Shown here: positions 1 through 7,117 of the stretch, piece by piece
Layout: every line of letters starts with the position of its first letter
How positions within the stretch are numbered: position 1 is the first letter of the stretch
Source: Kitasatospora phosalacinea
GTDB taxonomy: Bacteria; Actinomycetota; Actinomycetes; Streptomycetales; Streptomycetaceae
Direction of reading: 5' to 3'
Assembly: GCF_000716545.1 (NCBI RefSeq)
Contig: NZ_JNWZ01000032.1
Coordinates: 1 to 64,000, forward strand
Length of the DNA: 64,000 bases
Program-made: the position numbers and the translations under genes
The notes under the pieces: generated by a model
Told to the model about the DNA's origin: nothing
Database searches by the model: none
What the model saw: the letters and a program-made list of their open reading frames with translations, nothing else

Positions 1-44
1 ACGGCATCGGCCTTGAACTCGTCTGAGTAGTCCTTCATCGCCAT
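1..44 (-). CDS. IS3-type transposase OrfA, N-terminal fragment cut by window edge
   Basis: Read leftward from an ATG at 44, the strand encodes MAMKDYSDEFKADA before the window ends. This matches from memory the opening of the helix-turn-helix OrfA subunit of Streptomyces IS3-family transposases, which bind the element's terminal repeats. A GGAGGAAG stretch lies upstream at about 58-65. Only 14 residues are visible, so the state of the rest of the element is unknown. It makes a mobile-element origin for the disorder at 90-6030 plausible. Confidence 0.7.
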   Translation of the reverse strand, partial: MAMKDYSDEFKADA

Positions 45-115
45 CGGCGGTGTTCTCGCTTCCTCCGGATCAAGCAGATCCAGTATCAGCGTGTCCACCA
101 GTCAGGGTGAAGGCC
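45..115. mobile_element. Probable outer end of the IS3-type element
   Basis: The stretch between the transposase start and the next open frame should hold the IS leader and terminal inverted repeat. Read toward the transposase, it contains TGACTGGTGGACACGCTGA (about 84-104), which resembles the TGGACA-type ends I recall from Streptomyces IS3-family elements. The other end is outside the window, so neither the repeat nor a target duplication can be confirmed. Confidence 0.4.
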
Positions 116-453
116 CATTTCCCGATATCCCCGGATGGGTGGCCTTCATCATGGCTGCTCTCACTGCTGCTGCATGTTTTCTTCCCAGGCTCCTACACGT
201 ACTCATCCCCGGGAACTCCCGCGACCGGCTCGTGTGGTGGATGCTCGTTCTAGACCACCGCCGCCGACTCAGGGAGAGCAGTGACCCGCCGACTACACCG
301 GATTCGCTGAGAGCAGAGTCGCCGACCCGATCTACAACTGCTGCCGATGACAAGGATGCTGGTGGCTGTAGGCGGGGACGGCGTCAGAGCCGTGGCACAG
401 GCGTAGAGACTGGTGGGGGTCAGCCCGGTAGTCCCAGGTGGTTCAGTAGGTGA
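91..453 (+). CDS. Doubtful small membrane protein next to IS end
   Basis: An open frame of 120 codons starts at a GTG that probably lies in the insertion-sequence end. Residues about 14-42 form one credible hydrophobic segment (WVAFIMAALTAAACFLPRL), followed by a basic stretch containing DRLVWWMLVLDHRRR. The last 50 residues are low-complexity and look non-coding. It could be the remnant of a short membrane-protein gene whose 5' end was replaced by the IS, or a chance frame. I do not recognise a family and no Shine-Dalgarno sequence is visible. Confidence 0.25.
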   Translation: MSTSQGEGPFPDIPGWVAFIMAALTAAACFLPRLLHVLIPGNSRDRLVWWMLVLDHRRRLRESSDPPTTPDSLRAESPTRSTTAADDKDAGGCRRGRRQSRGTGVETGGGQPGSPRWFSR

Positions 454-659
454 TAGGTGAAGAAGGCTTGACCGAGGTCACCAGCGTCCCCAGCCGGATC
501 CGCTTCGTCGCGCACGCCGCCGCCGTCAGCGCCGGCACCGACCCGAACCAGGGCTCGTCCCGGAAGCTCCGCCAGCTCAGGTGGTCGTACGTGTAGACGG
601 CGTGGAAGCCGAACTCCTCGGCCCGCCGCCAGACCTCCTGCCCCTCGCTCCACCGGTCG
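452..659 (-). pseudogene. Luciferase-like monooxygenase 5' fragment, copy 1 of 3
   Basis: The minus strand encodes about 65 residues typical of the N-terminus of LLM-class flavin or F420-dependent oxidoreductases: RWSEGQEVWRRAEEFGF, then TYDHLSWRSF, then RIRLGTLVTS. In intact members the barrel continues for more than 200 residues; here homology stops at LVTS and a short unrelated tail follows. The start codon is also missing because the fragment runs directly into another gene remnant at about 656. It cannot make an enzyme. The same segment recurs at 3643-3847 and 5790-6026 in the same orientation. Confidence 0.8.
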
Positions 660-919
660 ACACCTACGACGAGCACGAGCAGGTGTCAGCGTTGTTCGCC
701 GCCGTCGAGGAGAACCTCGCGGTTCCGTTCAGCACCTCGGTGCTGGGCGTCGAGGTGACCGTGCGCGGCATTGACCTCTCACCGGACGGAAGGATCGTCG
801 CCCTGTGCACCCGCGGTGAGTTCCGACAGACGATCGGGTTGCTGGACCTTCCGCTGCCGGTATCGGCTCCGGACGGAGTGGAGTGGGTCGAGGCGTACCG
901 CTACTACTGGACGCAGTGA
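656..919 (+). pseudogene. 3' remnant of an uncharacterised small-protein gene
   Basis: An open stretch of 87 residues (VDTYDEHEQVSALF to VEAYRYYWTQ) has good Streptomyces codon usage but no start of its own; the frame enters from the monooxygenase fragment. I recall similar short proteins in Streptomyces, sometimes labelled calcium-binding without clear support, and cannot give a function. Its TGA (917-919) overlaps a GTG at 916 that opens the next remnant. This GTGA junction suggests the two genes were once translationally coupled. Confidence 0.6.
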
Positions 920-1436
920 GCGCCGGAACCTTCAAGATCGAGAAGGCCTGCATGGCTGTCGTCGTACGGAACGAGGACGAGTCGTCGTTGCGAGACCTGA
1001 TCGAGCGAAGCTCCGAACTGAAGGGCGAACTCGTCGCCTTCGACCAGAGCGCGCGCTTCGACCGGTGGTTGACGCCCCTCCTCCTGGAGTCCGCCTGGCC
1101 CCAGCGGTAGTTGGAGGAAGGCGATGCGATCCGGATGCTGCAGGACCTGTTCGCGAACCCGAACCTGACGGGCCGCCGGAAGCGCCAGGACCTGTTGCGC
1201 ATCCACCTGCGGGAGGAGTCGATCGCGCCCCTGCCGATCCGTCGACTGGCGCCGCCCACCCGGAGACCGCCGACACGGTCTTCCAAAGACTGCTGCGCAA
1301 GCCCGGATCCAGCTGGGCCGAGCACGGCGAGGAACTGCTGCGCCGACACAAGCCGTGGTCCTACGCACAGGACCCTAGGCCCGGCGTCTGCATGGTCGGC
1401 GAACCGTCGGCGGTGGGCGACGGCGAAAGTTCGTGA
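916..1436 (+). pseudogene. Decayed paralogue of the gene at 3858-4985
   Basis: The reading starts at GTG 916 (MSAGTFKIEKACMAVVV) and then follows the 3858-4985 product closely (ELKGELVAF, SARFDRWLTPLLLE). Three lesions are visible. A Trp codon of the paralogue is TAG at 1108-1110. About 235 codons are missing between the AIR motif and DLFANPNLTGRRK. One base is lost near 1245, shifting the C-terminal part (PETADTVFQRLLRKPG, WAEHGEELLRR) into another frame. The relic still shows the N-terminus that the 3858 gene has lost, so it is useful for reconstructing the ancestor. Confidence 0.8.
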
Positions 1437-1629
1437 AGGCACGGCGCGAATCGGCAAGCTCGTCCGGATGAAGTGCCGGCGAGGCTGATACCGGTACGGG
1501 ACGACGAATTGGTGTCGGACCGTCATCCGGAGCCAAGGGAAAGCCGTATGTCGTACGAGCCCGGGTTGGACGCCGCGTTGTCCGGTGCGGCTCTGCGGCA
1601 GCTGTTCTGAGCGCCGTGCGGAGAGCGGC

Positions 1630-2529
1630 TCATTCGACCGGTGTCGGCACCGCGGTGGCGGTCGGCCGGAGCGGCCAGGCGAGGGTAGCGTGGAAGCGGC
1701 GGGGGTCGGGGTAGGAGTCCGGGTCGTCGAGTCCGAGGCGGTCCGGCACCCGGATGGGCTCGTACACGAAGGTGCGGAAGGCGATGTCCCAGAGTGCCAG
1801 CACCGAGCCGTAGTTGACCCGCTCGCCGGCGCCGTGGTGCCAGCGATGGGTCTCGGCTCCGATCAGCAGGTAGTTGAGCGGTCCGGTGCGGAGGTCGGAG
1901 TTGACGTGACTGATCGTCTGCTGAAGGTTCAGCACCGCCAGGGCCACGAAAGCGGCGTCCGGGGTGGCGCCGCTGAACCGGAACACCAGCAGGGAGATGA
2001 CGAACCGCGAGACCAGCAGGTCGATCGGGTGGAAGACCGGGTGCATGAGGACGTACAGCTGGGACGGTGCGTGGTGCACCCCGTGGGCCCGCCACAGTCG
2101 GGGGACGGTGTGGGCGGCCCGGTGGTAGGCGTACCAGAGCAGGTCGAGGGCGAGCAGGACAACCACTGCCTGGGCGGGGAGCGGGAGGTCGGCGAGCGGC
2201 CCGAAGCCGCCGTCGGGGACGAATCGGGCCGCGACGAGGGAGACGCCCATGGTCGCGACCTGCTCGACGACGAAAGCCAGTCCGATGAACGGCAGGTCAC
2301 GGCCGACGAAGCTGTCCCGGGTCATCCGCCAGCGGTCCAGCAGCGGGTTGATCCGCTCCACGGTGAAGGCGACGACGATGGTGGCGATGGTCAGCAACCC
2401 GAGGGCGGCATCCCGCGAGATCGCCAGGCGGTGTGTGACGGCTGCCCAGACGACTGCGGTCGTGACTGCTGCCAGCAGGGGGTAGGTACCGTAGGTCAGA
2501 GCCGGCCGTGCCGGTGTGTCGAGTTCCAT
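1630..2529 (-). CDS. Sterol desaturase / fatty acid hydroxylase family membrane protein
   Basis: This 299-residue protein has several hydrophobic segments and the three histidine clusters of the membrane di-iron family: HRAAH (about 139), HGVHH (about 152) and ETHRWHH (about 231). These enzymes use a di-iron centre, O2 and reductant to hydroxylate or desaturate lipid chains in the membrane; the substrate here cannot be read from sequence. All histidines expected of a working enzyme are present and the length is normal. Its ATG (2529-2527) overlaps the ATG of the divergent AraC-type gene, which is its likely regulator. Confidence 0.85.
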   Translation of the reverse strand: MELDTPARPALTYGTYPLLAAVTTAVVWAAVTHRLAISRDAALGLLTIATIVVAFTVERINPLLDRWRMTRDSFVGRDLPFIGLAFVVEQVATMGVSLVAARFVPDGGFGPLADLPLPAQAVVVLLALDLLWYAYHRAAHTVPRLWRAHGVHHAPSQLYVLMHPVFHPIDLLVSRFVISLLVFRFSGATPDAAFVALAVLNLQQTISHVNSDLRTGPLNYLLIGAETHRWHHGAGERVNYGSVLALWDIAFRTFVYEPIRVPDRLGLDDPDSYPDPRRFHATLAWPLRPTATAVPTPVE

Positions 2530-3601
2530 GTCGCCAACTTCGCAGCTGACCCGAGAGGCGTGCTTTCCCGTGGGCGTACCGCTTTTGCCTCCCCGCGCAT
2601 CCGGGAACGGCGACCGGGACGGTACCGAGCTGGTGGAGGCGGAGTTGCGGGCCTACGCCCTCGCACTGCCCGGGGCGATGCCCGACCTCCCGACGGTGGA
2701 CGACGGAGCGCGGGCCGACTGGCTGGAACCACTCTGGGACGCGCTGTGCCTGGCCGGTGTTGCGCACCCCGGGCTGGCGTTCGCCGCCTCGGCGGAGACC
2801 ACCGCGCTCGGCGGCGTGCTGGCGCCGATCCTCGCCAACAGCCCCGACATCGCCACGATGCTGGACGGCTTGGCTCGCTTCCACCCCCTGATCGGCCGCA
2901 ACGAGTTGGTCGTACGGCGGCGCCCTGTCGGCAGCGGGGCCGACGAGGTTTCGTTGAGCTTGCGGGCCCTGGACGGCGGTCCGGCACACCCGGAGACCGT
3001 GGACGCCTGCTTCGCCATGGTGTGCCGCACCGTTCGCCGACTTGCGGGGGAGGAGGCCGGCCCGGTCCGGGTGCTGCTGAGGCGGCCCGAGCCCGCGGGG
3101 CCGGAGGCGTACCACCACGCGCTCGGCCCGGTGGCGTTCGGCCAGCCCGCGGACGCCTGCGTGTTCGGACCGACCGCACTGCGCGCGCGGGTACGTCAGG
3201 CCGATCCGGTGGTGCTGGCGATGCTTGCCTCCTATGCGCAGCGGCAGCTCGCACTGAACCGCACCCCGTGGTCGGCGGCGGTGCGGGCAGCACTGCAGGA
3301 GGACGCGGGGTCGGCCCGCCCGCCCAGGCTGGCCAACGTGGCACGGGCGATGGCGATTGGCAGCCGCACGCTCCAGCTGCGCCTCCGCGAGGAGGGCTGC
3401 TCGTTCTCGGTCCTGGTGGAGGAGCTGCAACGGGAGCGGGCGCTTGCCCTGCTGGCCGAGCCCGAGCCGATCGGGCTGCCGGTGACCGCCATCGCCACAC
3501 AGGTGGGCTTCGCAACCCCGGCCGCCTTCACCCGCGCGGTGCGGAGATGGACCGGTCTCACCCCCTCGGCCTACCGGCGCGCCGCAGACGAGGGCCGCTA
3601 G
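2528..3601 (+). CDS. AraC-family transcriptional regulator
   Basis: This 357-residue regulator has a variable N-terminal sensing domain of the arabinose-binding/OruR type (about 30-210) and a C-terminal AraC DNA-binding domain (about 265-350). The first helix-turn-helix contains RLANVARAMAIGSRTLQLRL and the second VTAIATQVGFATPAAFTRAV, ending in the family signature GLTPSAYRR. It is divergent from the hydroxylase at 1630-2529 and probably controls it. The ATG at 2528 and a GTG at 2516 are both possible. Neither leaves an intergenic region, so the true start may be further inside. Confidence 0.88.
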   Translation: MSPTSQLTREACFPVGVPLLPPRASGNGDRDGTELVEAELRAYALALPGAMPDLPTVDDGARADWLEPLWDALCLAGVAHPGLAFAASAETTALGGVLAPILANSPDIATMLDGLARFHPLIGRNELVVRRRPVGSGADEVSLSLRALDGGPAHPETVDACFAMVCRTVRRLAGEEAGPVRVLLRRPEPAGPEAYHHALGPVAFGQPADACVFGPTALRARVRQADPVVLAMLASYAQRQLALNRTPWSAAVRAALQEDAGSARPPRLANVARAMAIGSRTLQLRLREEGCSFSVLVEELQRERALALLAEPEPIGLPVTAIATQVGFATPAAFTRAVRRWTGLTPSAYRRAADEGR

Positions 3602-3642
3602 GCGTCAGGGATGACCCGGCGGAGAGTCGCAGGTCGGTATGC

Positions 3643-3847
3643 GATGGGTGAACGAGGCTTGACCGAGGTCACCGGCGTCCCCAGCCGGATCCGCTCGGTG
3701 GCCGTCGCCGCCGTCAGGGTCGGCACCGATCCGGACCACGGCCCGTCCCGGAAGCTCCGCCAGCTCAGGTGGTCGTACGTGTAGACGGCGTGGAAGCCGA
3801 ACTCCTCGGCCCGCCGCCAGACCTCCTGCCCCTCGCTCCACCGATCG
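3643..3847 (-). pseudogene. Luciferase-like monooxygenase 5' fragment, copy 2 of 3
   Basis: This near-duplicate of copy 1 (452-659) carries the same left boundary (GATGGGTGAACGAGGCTTG) and the same right breakpoint within CCACCGATCG. It joins directly to the interior of the gene at 3858-4985, removing that gene's first 30 or so codons. Local reading frames on the minus strand do not make a complete protein. Its differences from copy 1 are scattered substitutions, so it is an older duplication rather than an assembly artefact. Confidence 0.8.
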
Positions 3848-3857
3848 TAGTGCGGAG

Positions 3858-4985
3858 TTGAAGGGGGAGTTGGTCGCCTTCGGGCAGAGTGCGCGCTTCG
3901 ACCGGTGGCTGACCCCGTTGCTGCTGGAGGCGGCCGGCCCCGGGCGGTGGTTGGACGAGACCGAGGCGATCCGGATCATCGACCACTTCCTCCTGCGGTA
4001 CCGCCTGCCGGACGGTGCGACCGTGGTGGACCGGTTCGTCGCCGGGCGGCGGGACCTGACCGGGACCGACCGGGAGCTGCTGCTCGGCTGGCGCGAGCCG
4101 GTCGAAGGGATCTTCGAGGTGCGGCGCAAGGACGGCGACGCCGTCGTCCTGCTGAACCTGGTCGACGACCTGGAGTACCGCACGTACTCGAACGTCGGGC
4201 GGGCCGCGTTCCGCGGCGTGTCCAAGGGAGGGTTCCTCCTCACCTGCCTGGTGCCCCTCGTCCCGGCCGACGGGGCCTGGCTGGTCTCGGGCGCCATGGA
4301 GCACTACCCCAGGGCCAGCGCCGCCGAAATCGCCCAGGCCGCGCTCCACCTGGCAGTCAGCCGACCCGAACTGGTCTTCCGCAACCCCGAGAAGATCGAA
4401 CAGGGCTGGCAGCAGATGCGGGAGGACCGGACCGCCTTCGGCGAGTTCTGCGGCGCCGACGAACTCGTCCTCCCCCCGGGCGACGCCGAGGAACTGCTGA
4501 ACGCCTACTACCGGCACCGGCGGGAGGCCACCGCTGCCGCACACCCCGGCCGTGCACGGGGAAAGCGGCTGCCCGATCCGGACTTCCCGGCCTTCGAGCT
4601 GCCGCCCGACCTCGCGGACGCGGATACCGTCGGCGTCATCTACGACGAGATCGACGGGCTGAACTTCTACGCGGACTACGGGATGCTGCGGGACCTGTTC
4701 ACCGACCCGGACCTGACGGGCCGCAGGAAGCATCAGGACCTGCTGCGCACCTACCTGCGCGAGGACTCGATCACGCCACTGCCGATCCGCCGCCTCGCCG
4801 CCGCCCATCCGGAGACCGTCGACACGGTCTTCCGGAAACTGCTGCGGCAACCCGGATTCAACTGGGCCGAGCACGGCGAGGAACTGCTGCGCCGACGCAA
4901 GCCCTGGTACTACGCGCAGGAACCCAGGCCCGGCGTCTCCGTGATCGGCGATCGCCTCGCCGAACTCGCCGCCGGTCGGCGGTAG
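3858..4985 (+). CDS. Uncharacterised 375-residue protein, 5'-truncated
   Basis: I do not recognise a named family. The frame opens at TTG 3858 without a properly spaced Shine-Dalgarno sequence. Comparison with the relic at 916-1436 shows that about 30 N-terminal residues were replaced by the monooxygenase fragment. The body is well preserved, soluble, acidic and rich in aromatic residues, with no signal peptide or membrane span; VFRNPEKIEQGWQQM and NWAEHGEELLRRRKPWYY are prominent. The C-terminal 100 residues (GMLRDLFTDPDLTGRRK onward) are the part best kept in the relic. Whether the truncated gene is still expressed is unclear. Confidence 0.6.
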   Translation: MKGELVAFGQSARFDRWLTPLLLEAAGPGRWLDETEAIRIIDHFLLRYRLPDGATVVDRFVAGRRDLTGTDRELLLGWREPVEGIFEVRRKDGDAVVLLNLVDDLEYRTYSNVGRAAFRGVSKGGFLLTCLVPLVPADGAWLVSGAMEHYPRASAAEIAQAALHLAVSRPELVFRNPEKIEQGWQQMREDRTAFGEFCGADELVLPPGDAEELLNAYYRHRREATAAAHPGRARGKRLPDPDFPAFELPPDLADADTVGVIYDEIDGLNFYADYGMLRDLFTDPDLTGRRKHQDLLRTYLREDSITPLPIRRLAAAHPETVDTVFRKLLRQPGFNWAEHGEELLRRRKPWYYAQEPRPGVSVIGDRLAELAAGRR

Positions 4986-5076
4986 TACCGGGCGGCGCGC
5001 TGCCGTCGGGATCGCCCGGGCCTCCGGAATCCGGAGCATCGCCGCAGGATTCACAAGTGGTGTACACGCTTTTTCC

Positions 5077-5356
5077 GTGGATGCTCCTCGCGCCGGCAAG
5101 ACCCGGGTCACCAGCGTCTCCCTGCGCGCCGAGACGCTGGAGGCGATTCGCGCGCGCCGGGAAGCAGGGTGTTTCTTCGTACATCGAGGAGGCCGTGCAG
5201 CGTCAGCTCCAGCGCGAAGCCATCGACGAGTACATCGCCACCGCCGAAGCGGAGCACGGCCCTGTTGATCCGGCCGAGGTGGCGGCCAGGGCCGAACGCA
5301 TCCGAGCCCACCACGCCGCCCACCGCGGCAACTCGGCTCCGGCGGACGCGGTGTGA
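5077..5356 (+). pseudogene. VapB-type antitoxin with a frameshift
   Basis: The first 28 codons read DAPRAGKTRVTSVSLRAETL, a ribbon-helix-helix-like opening. The continuation GKQGVSSYIEEAVQRQLQRE, running to PADAV, lies in another frame. The break is in a CG run at about 5150-5158; losing two bases from that run would explain it. The family uses the N-terminal domain to bind its own promoter and the C-terminal tail to block the toxin. The TGA (5354-5356) overlaps the toxin start. Just upstream, GTGTACAC (5060-5067) is a small palindrome that could be the autoregulatory operator. A sequencing error is possible. Confidence 0.65.
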
Positions 5357-5745
5357 GCGGCACGCTCGTTCTCGACAGCGAAGCACTCTCCAAGCTCTCC
5401 CGCCGCCACCGTGACATGACAGCCTGGCTGGACGTCGCCCGCAACCTCGACCTCCTGGTCGTCACCAGTGCGGCGACCCTGGTGGAGGCCCGGGATCCGA
5501 AAGTGCCGCAAGCCGCGTTCGACCACGCCGTCTCGCTGGCCAAGGTGCGCCCCGTCACGGAGGAGATCGCACGCGCCGCGAGCAAGCTCCTCGCGATCGA
5601 AGGGTTGCACGGCCACAAGTACGCCGTCGACGCGGTGCTCGCAGCCACAGCCCACCTCGAACGCGGCGATGTCACCGTGGTCACGAGCGAGACCGACGAT
5701 CTCCGCCGACTCTGCCACTCGCGGGTGGCAGTCGAGCCGATCTGA
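5353..5745 (+). CDS. PIN-domain ribonuclease toxin (VapC-like)
   Basis: The 130-residue product has the PIN arrangement of acidic residues: Asp in VLDSEALSKL (about 7), Glu in LVEARDP (about 46), Asp in YAVDAVLAATA (about 93) and Asp in SETDDLRRL (about 114). PIN proteins of this kind are Mg2+-dependent ribonucleases neutralised by a linked antitoxin. Its GTG overlaps the stop of the antitoxin gene, so translation should be coupled. The antitoxin is frameshifted while this toxin frame is intact, an unusual combination that raises the question of how the cell tolerates it. Confidence 0.8.
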   Translation: MSGTLVLDSEALSKLSRRHRDMTAWLDVARNLDLLVVTSAATLVEARDPKVPQAAFDHAVSLAKVRPVTEEIARAASKLLAIEGLHGHKYAVDAVLAATAHLERGDVTVVTSETDDLRRLCHSRVAVEPI

Positions 5746-5789
5746 GCGCCCCACCCGACGACCTGCCGCGTCTTCGCGGGTCAGGCCGT

Positions 5790-6026
5790 GATGGGTGAAC
5801 GAGGCTTGACCGAGGTCACCAGGGTCCCCAGCCTGATCCGCTCGGTGGCCGTCGCCGCCGCGGTGAGGGTCGGCACCGACCCGAACCAGGGCTCGTCCCG
5901 GAAGCTCCGCCAGCTCAGGCGGTCGTACGTGTACGCGGCGTGGAAGCCGAGTTCCTCGGTCCGCCGCCACACCTTCTGCCCCTCGCTCCACCGGTGGACG
6001 GGGAGGATCACCGTGCTCAGTCGCAT
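5790..6026 (-). pseudogene. Luciferase-like monooxygenase 5' fragment, copy 3, with its start codon
   Basis: This copy keeps the native 5' end: ATG at 6026 and MRLSTVILPVHRWSEGQ, followed by the same segment as the other copies and a stop about 80 codons on. The homology to the enzyme family again ends at GTLVTS, followed by VKPRSPITA, shared with copy 1. All three copies therefore have the same 3' boundary, while only this one extends to the gene start. It could make an 81-residue peptide but not a catalytic barrel. Confidence 0.8.
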
Positions 6027-6036
6027 GGTGCCGACC

Positions 6037-6531
6037 CTACGCCGCGACGTCGGTGCCCTTCGCGCGACTACAAGCGCACCACAGCGGCCACCGCCGACCG
6101 GTGAAGGCCTGACCGGCTGTGCACGCCGTCGTCACCGGACGGGGCGGAGGGAAGCGCGGCGTTCGGTGTCGTCGACAACGGATGCAGGCCTCCGCGGACG
6201 CCAGACCGTCGGTGAGCAAGCCCGTCAGCGTCGTAACGTCCTCGTCGAACCGAGACTGCGGACGAACCGCCGCGCCGTACGCAGACTCGAACTCCTCGCA
6301 GAAGCTCCGGGCCGCGTACGACGGACTGTTCCGCAGCCACCACTGGTCTACGGGGAAGTACGGGAACGAGTCCTGGGGCGGCACCCGCCGGACCGTCAGA
6401 TCGATCCACTCGACCACGTCTTGCAGCCCGTCCGTCCCCGGGTCGGCCAATTCCGGCAAGACCTCCGAGAAGACCGTCCGCAGCGGAAGGTAATTGAGGT
6501 AGTCATCGAGGTCCCAGGAGAACCCGGCCAC
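6037..6531 (-). CDS. Uncharacterised protein downstream of the Rhs operon, possibly decayed
   Basis: This GTG-started frame of 164 codons has a convincing N-terminal two thirds (SWDLDDYLNYLPLRTVFSEV, SFPYFPVDQWWLRN, SFCEEFESAYG). The C-terminal tail is cysteine- and arginine-rich and looks like out-of-frame sequence, so a frameshift near 6190 is likely. It has no recognisable domain and no good ribosome-binding site. It lies in the same orientation as the Rhs toxin operon and after the S1-domain gene, where leftover or spare immunity genes often sit. That role is only an inference from position. Confidence 0.4.
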   Translation of the reverse strand: MAGFSWDLDDYLNYLPLRTVFSEVLPELADPGTDGLQDVVEWIDLTVRRVPPQDSFPYFPVDQWWLRNSPSYAARSFCEEFESAYGAAVRPQSRFDEDVTTLTGLLTDGLASAEACIRCRRHRTPRFPPPRPVTTACTAGQAFTGRRWPLWCACSRAKGTDVAA

Positions 6532-6593
6532 GCAGTCGGCGGCAACAGAGGACCACCGTGCTCAAGCGCGTACCGCCGACCTACGTCGGCGGC

Positions 6594-7094
6594 TCAGCCG
6601 CCGACAGCCAGGGCGACGGTGACACGTCGGGTGTAAAGATTGACTCCACGGACTTCGACGAGCACGTCATCGCCGACCTGCGGGCCGAACTCCGTGCGGC
6701 CGGCGTAGTCGGAGACGGGCACCAACGCTTGGATGCCCTCGGCGACCTCGACGAAGAATCCGATCGGAGCGAGCGTCGTCACTCGGGCCTGAATCCGTTG
6801 CCCGAGCCTGGTAGTACGGGCGAAGTCCTGGAGCGGGTCGGGCAGCAAGTCCTTGATGGACAGCGAGACGTCTCCTCGCTCCGGATCCACTCCGAGGACA
6901 ACGACGTTCACCTTGGCTCCGACCTCGGCCACCTCAGAGAGGTCACTGAGACGTTTCCAGGACACCTGCGGCACAGTGACCAGACCTTCCACGCCACCAC
7001 CGATGTCCACGAGTACGCCGAAATGGGCGACGGACCTCACGATGCCCGTACGCACCTCGCCGGGTTGCGGCGATTCGATGGCGCTCTGACGCAT
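6594..7094 (-). CDS. Protein with two S1 RNA-binding domains; candidate Rhs immunity protein
   Basis: The 166-residue product starts at ATG 7094, with AGGAAG and AGGAC-like ribosome-binding bases upstream. It holds two S1 (OB-fold) domains. The first, about 12-80, has GIVRSVAHFGVLVDIGGGVEG and then VVLGVDPERGDVSLSIKDLL with residues typical of ribosomal S1 repeats; the second, about 90-165, has VTTLAPIGFFVEVAEGIQAL in edited form. S1 domains bind RNA. The gene begins only 23 bases after the Rhs stop, the usual place of an immunity gene, and has noticeably lower GC than the region to the right. The immunity role is inference. Confidence 0.75.
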   Translation of the reverse strand: MRQSAIESPQPGEVRTGIVRSVAHFGVLVDIGGGVEGLVTVPQVSWKRLSDLSEVAEVGAKVNVVVLGVDPERGDVSLSIKDLLPDPLQDFARTTRLGQRIQARVTTLAPIGFFVEVAEGIQALVPVSDYAGRTEFGPQVGDDVLVEVRGVNLYTRRVTVALAVGG

Positions 7095-7117
7095 CTGTCC
7101 TGCTTCCTCTCGCACAG

